A stretch of 64,000 nucleotides of DNA from an uncultured Clostridia bacterium (GTDB taxonomy: Bacteria > Bacillota > Clostridia > TANB77 > CAG-508). This document shows positions 42,512-52,232 of this stretch, piece after piece. Below the pieces are notes generated by a model, which saw only the letters and a list, made by a program, of their open reading frames with translations, did no database searches and had not been told where the DNA came from. Each line of letters begins with the position of its first letter. Position 1 is the first letter of the stretch. The stretch is from contig CANQOG010000002.1 of assembly GCA_947625415.1 (NCBI GenBank), forward strand, positions 1 through 64,000, written 5' to 3'. Both the position numbers and the translations under genes were made by a program.

Positions 42512-43353
42512 CTAAAGTCCAGCGCCACAGACCACCACTGCACGAGCTCCGTTTATTCGAAAGGGCAACGCCATTGTAGCAGCCAGCTACAAACACTCCA
42601 CCGAGACTAGCGTTACCACGTAGGAAGAACGGAAGGTCCGGGTACGTGTTAGCTTTACTGTATTCGATACCGTCAGAAAGCCAACTTCTTACTTCGTAAT
42701 ATGCATCACCGTACGTGATTTAAAAGTGAGCTTGAATTAGCACCTCTATAATTGTATTTATAAAATTTTTCTCTATCTGTAGCACTTCTTCCATATATAA
42801 TTTCATCACTATCTTTTCCACCAAGATAATATAAATCAATATATTTCAAATTTACATTTTTATCAGCCAATTCTTTTGCATAAGCTTGGTCATTACCAGC
42901 ATTATTTTTAGTATAAATCTTACTTCCATCTATAGTTCCTAATGATGCTGTAAATTCCCAATAATTATCATTACCAAGTTGTTTTACACCTGTAGCATTG
43001 CCAGATGAATATTCAGATGAAGCATTTCCTGAACCATATCCAGACATTTGAAGCATTGAAACAACTCCCCATTCACAATTTCTAATCAAATGGATATCAA
43101 TATTGTTTGCACCATATCCTTGATATATGTTTGTGTCATTATCTGGCATATCAAGTCCAAGTGGACCTTCATCCGTTTCCATACGTCTTATCTCCTTAAA
43201 AAAAGTTGGAGCCGTAGTATTTCTAAGGGCTGTAAAATTTGGCCTTATTTGATAATAAGCATAAACGTTTCCACTAAAAGCAAACATCGTTGTTACCATT
43301 ATCATTACAATTAGAGCTATCGAAACAATAACCTTTTTGCTCTTTTCTTTCAT
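42512..43353 (-). CDS. DGR variable (C-type-lectin-fold) target protein with signal peptide
   Basis: CGGT 42708-42711 and CGGA 42548-42551 as Gly give ...NHVGDAYYEVRSWLSDGIEYSKANTYPDLPFFLRGNASLGGVFVAGCYNGVALSNKGARAVVVCGAGL*. Confidence 0.85.
42516..42647 (-). repeat. DGR variable repeat (VR)
   Basis: Offset +239 from TR; 14 of 34 TR adenines substituted, 0 of 98 other positions. Confidence 0.95.
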
Positions 43354-43517
43354 TTTTCTTTTTTCCTCCTTATTTTTTTATTTTAGTCATTTGTAAAGCT
43401 ATGAAAGTATTACTTTATGTGACTTATATATGTTATTTTTCTCCATTTTCTATAGTTTTTTATAAATAATAACTAAATAAAAAAGAGGAGAAAAAAATAA
43501 CCAATACTAAATTTGTT

Positions 43518-44006
43518 TTACATTTTGTAATATATTTGTTTTTTACTTCTTATTAAATTATTTTCATATAGGATTTTCTCTATATTTTCTAAGTTCTCAA
43601 GCTTTGCATCTAAATTTCTATCATCTATATTTTTCAATATATTTTGACATAAAACTTCCAATTTTTCTTTTAGGCTTATATATGGTAAAGCAATTTTTGA
43701 AAAATTCTTATATTGATTTTCTTCTTTGAAATCAACTCTTTTCGTTATTTCAAAATTCGACTTTTTATCAATTACCAAATAATTAATCATATTTTCTTCT
43801 AATTCTGAAAATACCTTATTAGAACTTGTAATTTGGAAACTACAAGTTCTATAATTACTTTCTGAAAGTTTTATTTTATATCCAAACAAATACGACAGAA
43901 TAAAACTATCTTCATCATAAATATTATAAAATGAGCCAAATTTTACAAAAACTATAGAGTTAGGTTCAATTTTTTTAGTTTCTTTAATTTTTTTTAATAC
44001 ATTCAT
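43518..44006 (-). CDS. MutS-I-like small protein
   Basis: SIVFVKFGSFYNIYDEDSFILSYLFGYKI, paralogue-like to 38085-38537. Confidence 0.55.
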   Translation of the reverse strand: MNVLKKIKETKKIEPNSIVFVKFGSFYNIYDEDSFILSYLFGYKIKLSESNYRTCSFQITSSNKVFSELEENMINYLVIDKKSNFEITKRVDFKEENQYKNFSKIALPYISLKEKLEVLCQNILKNIDDRNLDAKLENLENIEKILYENNLIRSKKQIYYKM

Positions 44007-44213
44007 TTCTATAAATCTCCTAAAATTAGCAAATTACCAAAAAATACTTGATAAGTATTTTACTTATTAATCATATATACATAATTATTTTATATATAAA
44101 AAATAAAGATGTCAATAATTTTTATTTATTTTTTATGACTTTTTAAAACATAATTCTTTTTTTATTTTTTAATAAATTTTAATACTAAAAAGAATCTCTT
44201 TTATACAGATAAA

Positions 44214-44234
44214 AGGCACATTTCGTGCCTTTTT
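44214..44234 (+). terminator. Hairpin terminator
   Basis: AGGCACATTTCGTGCCTTTTTT. Confidence 0.6.
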
Positions 44235-44318
44235 TAAATGCTTGATAAGTAAAATACTTATCTATTATTTTTAGTTACATTTTGTAATTTTTTTTATTTT
44301 TTATTTCAAAAAATCTTA

Positions 44319-45237
44319 TTATAATTGATTTAAATATTTTACCGAAGATTGTAGATTTGGATGAACATAAATATTTAATGTTGTACTTACACTTGAATGA
44401 CCTAATATCATACTTAAATCTTTTATTGGCATCCCAAATTCTACACATTTTGTTGCAAACGTATGTCTTAAACAATGAAATTTTTTATATTTTATCTTTA
44501 GTTTTTTTAATTTTCGTTTATATAGTTCTTCATAACTTGTTGGCTCTGCATATTTATCAATTTTTCCAGTTATTACAAAAGCTTCATTTTCAAAATATTT
44601 TGACATTTCTTTTAACTTTTCTAATAATTTTTTAGGCATAGGTATTATTCTTTTTGATTTTCTTGTTTTAGGTTCTAAAATTAATACTTTTGATTTACCA
44701 TTTTCTAATCTTACTCTTTCCACAATTCTCCTTACGTATATACACTTTTTACTAAAATCAATGTCTTTCCAAGTTAGCCCACAAACCTCTCCTATTCTCA
44801 TACCGTGTAAATAACGCTATTAACATTCCTAAATGTTTAGAGTTTTTACTTTCTAATAAATTTTCTTTAAATTGATTATACTCTCCTTGATTAAATATAT
44901 AAACTTCTTTGTTCTCTAATCTAGGTGTATTTATGAGTTCTATGTTTAACCCCAAGCCATATTTTGCTTTTGCATATTTTAATATCTGTTTCAATATTAT
45001 AACTGTATCTTGAATGGTTTTATTACCTAATCTTTTGTTTATTAAGCTCTCAACATAATCATTAAAATTATACTTTAAGAGCTGTTTTACTGTTTTTCCA
45101 TTAAACTTGCTTAATATTCTTTTCTGAACTACTCCATAATAATTTGAATATGTTGACGGTTTTACAGATGCTTTCTTATATCTTAACCAGTCATCTGCAA
45201 TTTCTTCAAATTTCATATTACTTGTAACTCCTTTCAA
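44319..45237 (-). CDS. Tyrosine recombinase/integrase
   Basis: ALFTGMRIGEVCGLTWKDID restored by CGGT 44802-44805 as Gly; HCLRHTFATKC, LGHSSVSTTLNIYVH. Confidence 0.9.
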
Positions 45238-45428
45238 AATAATATAGGAGAAATCCCCCTAATATATTATTTTAACATTTTTTAGCCCCATTATTCAGCA
45301 TTTTAAGCAAATTTAAACAAAACATTAAAAGTATATTTACTACGATTTTAAAATTTTACTAGAACTCTTTTAGTTCAATTTTAATAAAAAAAGAAAAACT
45401 ATTCTCAGTTTTGAGAACAGTTTTTGGA

Positions 45429-45629
45429 TTAATCATTTTTTTCTAAATATTTTTCAAAATCCTCTATACTAATATCTTCTATATTTTCATATTTTTCTTT
45501 TGTATAATCACCATTGCCATTACTTATAATTTGAAGAAACTCTATTAATTCTACTGGACTCAAATTGTCTTTTAATATTTTCAGCCCTTTTTCTCTAACT
45601 CTTTCCAATTCTTTTAATTTTTCTCCCAT
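45429..45629 (-). CDS. Small protein, possible partner of PIN-domain toxin
   Basis: Starts directly after the stop of the PIN gene. Confidence 0.4.
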   Translation of the reverse strand: MGEKLKELERVREKGLKILKDNLSPVELIEFLQIISNGNGDYTKEKYENIEDISIEDFEKYLEKND

Positions 45630-46082
45630 TTAAATCACCCCCATAACAAATTCTATTGGATTTATAACTTTAACTTTTAAATTCCCTCTTTTTGATGAAT
45701 TTATTAACAATTTATCTGTTGTAATAAAATAATCTATATTTGAACTCTCGGCAATAGCAATATGTAATGAGTCCATATTTTTTATATTATATTCTCTTAT
45801 TTCATATGCTCTTTTTATAATTTCACTAGAAAAACTTATATTTTCCAAATTTAATTTTTTATAAACTTCTAGTATCTTTTGTCTTTTTAATACATCTTTA
45901 ATATTATTTATTTCTAAAAGTAATACATCACTTGTATAAATCTTAATTTTATTATTACAATATTCATTAATAATAGATTTTACAGCTTCTGACTCTAAAT
46001 TTATTTTTTCTTGTTTTAAGTCATCAAATGGTCTATTATAACAACAATTATCTAAATATATCTTTAGCATTAATTTCCTCAC
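45630..46082 (-). CDS. PIN-domain protein
   Basis: IYLDNCCYNRPFDD...MDSLHIAIAESSNIDYFITTDKLL. Confidence 0.75.
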   Translation of the reverse strand: MRKLMLKIYLDNCCYNRPFDDLKQEKINLESEAVKSIINEYCNNKIKIYTSDVLLLEINNIKDVLKRQKILEVYKKLNLENISFSSEIIKRAYEIREYNIKNMDSLHIAIAESSNIDYFITTDKLLINSSKRGNLKVKVINPIEFVMGVI

Positions 46083-46218
46083 TTTCTATTATACTATATT
46101 TTTTTATCTTTATCTATACTTTTATAATTTTTCTTTTGAATTTTTATAAAAAACATTGTATCTCTATATTCTTTTATGGTATTATGATTTTGTATCTTTC
46201 ATAAAGGAGTAAAACATT

Positions 46219-48180
46219 TTGAAAAAATTTTTATCAAAATATAAGCTTGCTTTTATTTCTATAATTATTGCAATTTTAATTGAGATTTTTGTTTGCAATT
46301 ATGGATTTTTTAGAACTTTAATTATTGGAAATATAAATTTAAAAAAAGATTATACAATAGAAGAAAATACTATTAAACTTTCTAATATCGGAACAAGAGT
46401 AACTGGAATTTATATTGAATACGAAAAAAACTTAACTGACAAAGTTACATATAATATTGTATATACAACTGAAACTGATAGTAAAATTATTGAACTAAAC
46501 TCAAAAGTTTTATTAGCAAATGACAAACAATATATAAATTTTGATACACATTCAAATTGCAAAGACATTGAGATTAACCTTTTAACAGAAAACAAATCAG
46601 AAATCAAAAATATTATTTTAAATCACCCAAATTTTAACTTTAATTTTTTTAGATTTTTGATTTTATTTTTATGTAGTATATTCATTTTGAAAGTTAAAAA
46701 CGAAAGCTTATATAAAGAAGAATATAACCCAAATTCTAAAAAACAAGACAAAATTTTCAAGCTTAATTTGATTATTTTATGCCTATTAGTATTCATATAT
46801 ATAATACTTCAATTTGATTTTAAAACATTTTTTGTTGAACCAAAAGATATTGATAGAAGCAATTCTGTTTTAATGCAAGCAGAAGCTTTAGCAAATGGAC
46901 AAGTAGAACTTATGGAAGAACCTTCAAAAGAATTACTAGAAATGGAAAATCCTTATGATTGGATAAAACGAGACAATGATGGAGTTTATTATTTATATGA
47001 TGTAGCTTATTATAATGAAAATTATTACAACTACTTTGGAATTGCTCCAATCCTCACAAGTATCTTACCTTTTAGATTAATTACTGGAAGATATACCCAC
47101 TCTCAAATTTTCAATATGATTTACATTTTTATAACTGTTTTAGCTTTATATAGCTTATACAAAAAATTGGTAAAAAGATATATTAAAAAAATTTCATTAT
47201 GTAATTTTTATCTAGGATTTTATTCAATTTTATTCGGCTCTAATCTTTTTACACTACTAAGGGGATTAAAATATGATATTGTAGTAAGTTCTGGAATTGC
47301 ATTTTTACTTATATCTCTAAACTTAGCAATGTCAATTTATAACAATAAAAAGCTTAAAATTCCAAGACTAATTTTACTCGGAATAACTACAGCTCTAATG
47401 GTCTTATCAAAACCGACTTTTATTGCTTATTATCTAATAATTGCTTTTCTGCTAATTCTAACAATGAAAGAAAAAAGTTGGAAAGAAAAAATAAAAGATG
47501 GAATATTTATAATTGTTCCTTTAGGTGGATTTGCAATTTTTCAAATGATATTTAACTATATAAGATTTGATAATATCTTCGAATTTGGTGCAAAATATCA
47601 ATTAACTGGGCTTAATATGCTTTATTCTATGAACTTTACTTTTGGAAGAATTTATGCTGGAATAATTGAATATTTATTTAGAATGCCAGTTGTAAAACCT
47701 TTAACATTTCCTTTTATTTTTGCAAATACTGATACACAATTAGTAGCAATTAATGAGCTTTGCTATGAAGCAAGACTCGTAAGCTTACTATCAATTCCAG
47801 TTATTTATGGATACTTATTAAAAAAACAAGTTATAAAAAATAAAGAATTAAATATTTTTATAAACGTTATTATAATTTCTGGATTTATATCACTTATATT
47901 AAACACTTGTTGTGGCGGAGTTTGCGAAGTTTATTGTGTCGACTTTAAATTAATATTTATAATAGGAGCTGTTTTGATTTTACTAAAATGGCTTGATAAT
48001 AGTAAACAAGAATCATCAGAAACTACAAATAAAACTATAAATAAAGTTTTCCTTGCTTTATCTGTAATAACAATTATTATAATGTTACCATTAAGTTTAA
48101 CAACAGAAGGAAATTTTCTAACAAACTTAACAAGTAATACAACAGTATTTCTTAAAAATCTTTTTGAATTTTGGACATAA
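46219..48180 (+). CDS. Large polytopic membrane protein, glycosyltransferase-like
   Basis: Many TM segments; TTG start after ataaaggag. Confidence 0.5.
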   Translation: MKKFLSKYKLAFISIIIAILIEIFVCNYGFFRTLIIGNINLKKDYTIEENTIKLSNIGTRVTGIYIEYEKNLTDKVTYNIVYTTETDSKIIELNSKVLLANDKQYINFDTHSNCKDIEINLLTENKSEIKNIILNHPNFNFNFFRFLILFLCSIFILKVKNESLYKEEYNPNSKKQDKIFKLNLIILCLLVFIYIILQFDFKTFFVEPKDIDRSNSVLMQAEALANGQVELMEEPSKELLEMENPYDWIKRDNDGVYYLYDVAYYNENYYNYFGIAPILTSILPFRLITGRYTHSQIFNMIYIFITVLALYSLYKKLVKRYIKKISLCNFYLGFYSILFGSNLFTLLRGLKYDIVVSSGIAFLLISLNLAMSIYNNKKLKIPRLILLGITTALMVLSKPTFIAYYLIIAFLLILTMKEKSWKEKIKDGIFIIVPLGGFAIFQMIFNYIRFDNIFEFGAKYQLTGLNMLYSMNFTFGRIYAGIIEYLFRMPVVKPLTFPFIFANTDTQLVAINELCYEARLVSLLSIPVIYGYLLKKQVIKNKELNIFINVIIISGFISLILNTCCGGVCEVYCVDFKLIFIIGAVLILLKWLDNSKQESSETTNKTINKVFLALSVITIIIMLPLSLTTEGNFLTNLTSNTTVFLKNLFEFWT

Positions 48181-48880
48181 ACTGATATTCCCCATCTATT
48201 ACCTGATATTTTCCTTCACCTTGATAGTTATTTACAATGAAATCAATATCCTCTATACAAAAATCTCTTTTTTCGGTAATATCATTTAAAAAAATATATC
48301 CATCATCTTCAAAGGCCTCATAAATATGGCCTTCTTTTTTATATTCATTATTTTTTGAAATTTCTTTTTGTTTTAAATTTACTAGCTCTTTACTAGCTAA
48401 ATTCACTACTTTTTCTCTTATATCTTCCTTAATTTCTATTTTTCCGTTCTGATTAATCTTAAAAATAATGTCTTTATCTTGAAACTCTTTTGAAATCATC
48501 CTTTTAGGAATTTTAACTTTAGTAATTTCTCCATTTTCAAATTTCTCTACATTATAAAATTGTCCTTTAGAAGAGCTATTTGCTGGAAATTTTTTCCTAT
48601 ATAATGTCCCCTCTTTTTCAGATATTTGCAAAACAGAATTATTAATTTTCTTACTTATTTCATCACTATAAATAATATTTGCTCCATACCTTGATATTCC
48701 TATTTTACAAGACACATTATCTTCTATAAATTTTTGACTACTCCAATAGTCACTATACTTATTATTAGAAAGATTTTTCTTTTCAAAAACTTCTTTTAAT
48801 TCATTAATAAAATTAGATATTATTTTATTAGACAACAAATTTTCACTTAAACTTTTATTTGAAAAGTCGCTTAAATTCAT
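48152..48880 (-). CDS. Hypothetical protein
   Basis: Intact ORF overlapping the end of the convergent neighbour. Confidence 0.45.
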   Translation of the reverse strand: MNLSDFSNKSLSENLLSNKIISNFINELKEVFEKKNLSNNKYSDYWSSQKFIEDNVSCKIGISRYGANIIYSDEISKKINNSVLQISEKEGTLYRKKFPANSSSKGQFYNVEKFENGEITKVKIPKRMISKEFQDKDIIFKINQNGKIEIKEDIREKVVNLASKELVNLKQKEISKNNEYKKEGHIYEAFEDDGYIFLNDITEKRDFCIEDIDFIVNNYQGEGKYQVIDGEYQFMSKIQKDF

Positions 48881-49043
48881 ATATTATAACCTCTTTCTTT
48901 AAAATTTTTGGGAAACTTTAAAATCGATTGATATTAAGAATAAAAAAATAATTGATAAAAATCATATTTTATATATTAACATGTTTATCTTAAATTTTCA
49001 ACACTCAAATAAAAAAGAAGATAGTTTATCTATCCTCTTTTTA

Positions 49044-49574
49044 CTATTTCTTTTTAGAATTTTCTATCTTTTCCTCATTAAACCCAAATAAAATTGCAAC
49101 TAAATTATTTGGAAATCCTTCAATTTTACTATTATATTCCTTTGCTAATCTTTTATATTCTTTTTTATTTTTAGTAATATCATTGTCAAGTTGTATTAAT
49201 TGTTTATTTATAGCTATATATTGCTCATTATTCTTTAAATCTGAATTTTTATCAACTATTTCCACTATTTTTGAAACAATTTTTGAAATTTTTTTATCAA
49301 TTTCTATTTTTTTATTTAGCTCTAGTTTATCATAATTTTTAGTTTTTAAAACGTCAATTTTGCCTAATTTTGCTAACTCTAAATCAGGACATTTTTTCAC
49401 AATTTCTATAAGATTTAAAGCTAAATAACACCTTTGTCTTAAAAGCTCTTCAAGTAAAGAACCATTTTTGCGAGTTAAATTTCTATATTTTTTCAAAATA
49501 TTGTAAATTATAAATACAATAAGAACTAGAATAAAAGTTATAATTACTCTCAAACTTTCAAACACATTTTTCAC
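49044..49574 (-). CDS. LemA family protein
   Basis: N-terminal TM, NxLxRKNGSLLEELLRQRCYLALNLIEIVKK, IEGFPNNLVAILFGF. Confidence 0.65.
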   Translation of the reverse strand: MKNVFESLRVIITFILVLIVFIIYNILKKYRNLTRKNGSLLEELLRQRCYLALNLIEIVKKCPDLELAKLGKIDVLKTKNYDKLELNKKIEIDKKISKIVSKIVEIVDKNSDLKNNEQYIAINKQLIQLDNDITKNKKEYKRLAKEYNSKIEGFPNNLVAILFGFNEEKIENSKKK

Positions 49575-49660
49575 CTCTTTAGTATAATTAAAATAATTAT
49601 AACCTTAATAACAAAAAAAGTAAACAAGACTTTGAAAAATTTTCAAAGTCTTATATTTTA

Positions 49661-51676
49661 CTAATTTTCATTTGAAATTGAAACTTCTTTAATTTCCTCA
49701 AAACTATTTATATCATATTTTTTAATCTTGTCATAATATAAACCATAAATATAATCTCCAATATAAATAAATCTAGAAAATCCATAGAAATCTGAGTTTG
49801 AAACCATATTATTAATTTCTTCAAATTTATTATTTTCTAAATCAACTCTATATAAAATAAGTCCTTCAAGATGTTTATCTTTCATATATGCTGATACAGG
49901 AAATCCTAATAAATTTTTGGCTTTATTTATAAATAGTAAATGATGTGAATTTGTTACTCCTGAATATAACTTAGAATCTAAACTAATGTTAAATATTTCT
50001 TTTGGATTGTCTAAATCTGAAACATCAAACATGCTTAGTTTCATTCCATCATTTGTAACACCACCATTTTTATTTGATTTTACATTATATCCAATTCCTA
50101 TAATATGATTTTCATCCCAAGGATGAAGATAACTACTATAACCAGGAATTTCTAATTCTCCTCTTACAATTGGTTCTCTAGGATTAGATAAATCAATTAC
50201 CCATAACGGGTCAACTTCTTCAAAAGTTACAATATATCCAACTTTATCTATAAATCTAACACTATAAATTATTTCATCTTCAATTAAATTTTCGATTTCT
50301 CCTATTTTTTCTAAGTTTTCATCAAATATAGTAAGTCTTGTTTTATAGTTGCTTTCATAATTTTCCATATCATAGTTATAAATTGTTGTTGCAATTCTTA
50401 AGTTTCCTTCATATTCATCAATAGAAAATTGATTATTAACTGTACCTTCTACATTAACGCTTCCAGTAGCAAAAACATCTCCATCTTTTAAACTAAATTT
50501 ATAAATAGTACTATCTTTAACTTCCCAATTATCATAATTTGGAGAAACCATATATAGATTTTCAGTACTTACATATAAATTACTTCCAAATCCTAAAAAT
50601 GTCTCAACATTTACATCTTCATCAGAATTTAGATTAAATCCTGCAACAATAGAATAATTATAATTACTATTGTTATTATCAAAATAAGCAATTTTTGTCG
50701 CATCAATAGTTATGTTTTCATCTGAAATAAAAGAATCTGTATAACAAGGTAAAATTTCATCATCATCTAAAAGACTTATATCTTTATATAAATTTACTCC
50801 ATCAGTTGTAACAAAATATATATTATCATCAATCATTCTAGCATCAACATAACTTCCATCTACAGAAATTTTTCTTTTTAATTTTGGACTTTCAATATCA
50901 TCTAAATCATATACTTTAACAATTGTTTTTACTCTATCATTTCTTATATCATCAGTTCTTATAACATCTTGAGAAGTATCATCTATCTCAACTGAAGCTG
51001 TTGTTCTTAAACTAAAGTTATGTTCAAAAACTATAAGTCTTTTTCCATTTACAAATATTTGAACTGGATTACTATCATCATCATTTATTTCAGCTTTTAA
51101 ATTCAAATCATTATCTAAAATATATACTCTTGAATTTTGGCAATAATAAATATATTTTCCATCAGTTTTAACAATATCTGCTTCATCAACACTTTCAACT
51201 TGATTATTTGTTCTTGAATAATCAAGTGAACTATTTGTATCATAAGAACTTTCCACATTTGCCTCTGGTATACTATATAATACACCTTCTGACGCATTAA
51301 TCACACTATTAAATTTATCAAAATAAGTTGATTTAGAATTTTCTTTTAAAAACTCTCTTAATTCTTCAATACTTGAAAACCTCTTAATATTAGCTTTAGC
51401 AAGCTGTTCTTCTTTATTCTCTTCAATAATCTCTGTATTTTCGTTTATATCTAAATCACTTTTATTAACACCTTTAGAACTAAAATCTATTTTAGCTCCA
51501 ACAACTATTGCAATAATAATTACTGCAATACTCATAGCATAACTTAAATAATAGATAGGTTTTCTAGATTTACTTTTTTCTTTTGTTTCATTTAAGACTT
51601 TTTCTTTTAAATCTTGGTCTACATGAATTTGTTCAACTGCTTTTTTGTAATTTTCAACGTTTTTATTCATCTTCAA
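49661..51676 (-). CDS. Beta-propeller domain membrane protein
   Basis: NQVESVDEADIVKTDGKYIYYCQNSRVYIL; WVIDLSNPREPIVRGELEIPGYSSYLHPWDENHIIGIG. Confidence 0.85.
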   Translation of the reverse strand: MKMNKNVENYKKAVEQIHVDQDLKEKVLNETKEKSKSRKPIYYLSYAMSIAVIIIAIVVGAKIDFSSKGVNKSDLDINENTEIIEENKEEQLAKANIKRFSSIEELREFLKENSKSTYFDKFNSVINASEGVLYSIPEANVESSYDTNSSLDYSRTNNQVESVDEADIVKTDGKYIYYCQNSRVYILDNDLNLKAEINDDDSNPVQIFVNGKRLIVFEHNFSLRTTASVEIDDTSQDVIRTDDIRNDRVKTIVKVYDLDDIESPKLKRKISVDGSYVDARMIDDNIYFVTTDGVNLYKDISLLDDDEILPCYTDSFISDENITIDATKIAYFDNNNSNYNYSIVAGFNLNSDEDVNVETFLGFGSNLYVSTENLYMVSPNYDNWEVKDSTIYKFSLKDGDVFATGSVNVEGTVNNQFSIDEYEGNLRIATTIYNYDMENYESNYKTRLTIFDENLEKIGEIENLIEDEIIYSVRFIDKVGYIVTFEEVDPLWVIDLSNPREPIVRGELEIPGYSSYLHPWDENHIIGIGYNVKSNKNGGVTNDGMKLSMFDVSDLDNPKEIFNISLDSKLYSGVTNSHHLLFINKAKNLLGFPVSAYMKDKHLEGLILYRVDLENNKFEEINNMVSNSDFYGFSRFIYIGDYIYGLYYDKIKKYDINSFEEIKEVSISNEN

Positions 51677-52133
51677 ACCCTCCTTCTAACTCATCTTTTA
51701 AAATCTGTCTTGCCCTATACGCCCAAGTCTTTATCGTTCCTTCTTTTTTTCTCATAATCTTAGCAATCTCATTTATCTTATAACCTTCATAATACATAAG
51801 ATATATTACAGTTTTATAATTTTGTGGTAATCTACAAACAACTTCATAAACTCCTGTTTCTTCAGGAGTTTCAAAAACTAAATTTTCATCTAAATTAACA
51901 ACTTTTTTATTCCAAGAAGAGCTATTAAAGTTTTTAGTTAAATTTATTGTAACACGAATAAGCCAAGCTTTTTCATGAGTAAAACTTTCAAATTCTGGTT
52001 TTTTTTGATTATATTTTAAAAATACCTCTTGATAAATATCTTCAGCATTTTCCTTTGTTCCAGTTCTTGTTAACGCAATTCTATAAATCATATCTGAGTA
52101 TTGGTCAACTACTCTTTCTATATCTGCTAGCAT
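51663..52133 (-). CDS. ECF-type sigma factor
   Basis: Regions 2 and 4; translationally coupled to downstream propeller protein. Confidence 0.88.
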   Translation of the reverse strand: MLADIERVVDQYSDMIYRIALTRTGTKENAEDIYQEVFLKYNQKKPEFESFTHEKAWLIRVTINLTKNFNSSSWNKKVVNLDENLVFETPEETGVYEVVCRLPQNYKTVIYLMYYEGYKINEIAKIMRKKEGTIKTWAYRARQILKDELEGGFEDE

Positions 52134-52232
52134 ATATAATTTCCTCCTTCGTTTATAATACAGATAACCAATTGCTTTCGTTTCAAAAAATAAAAAAAAC
52201 ACTAACAAATTAAAATTTGCTAGTGAATTATT

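Noticed and set aside
42277-42647. CRISPR or simple tandem duplication for the 132-bp repeats
   Set aside because: Only two copies, with A-specific substitutions and adjacent RT/Avd; this is a DGR.
42690-42730. Alternative 1-nt deletion in TTTTAAAT of the DGR target giving SLLITYGDAYYE
   Set aside because: It would also join the frames and looks plausible, but it is a one-off explanation. CGGT-as-Gly explains this site and the second shift in VR by the same rule used at the other sites.
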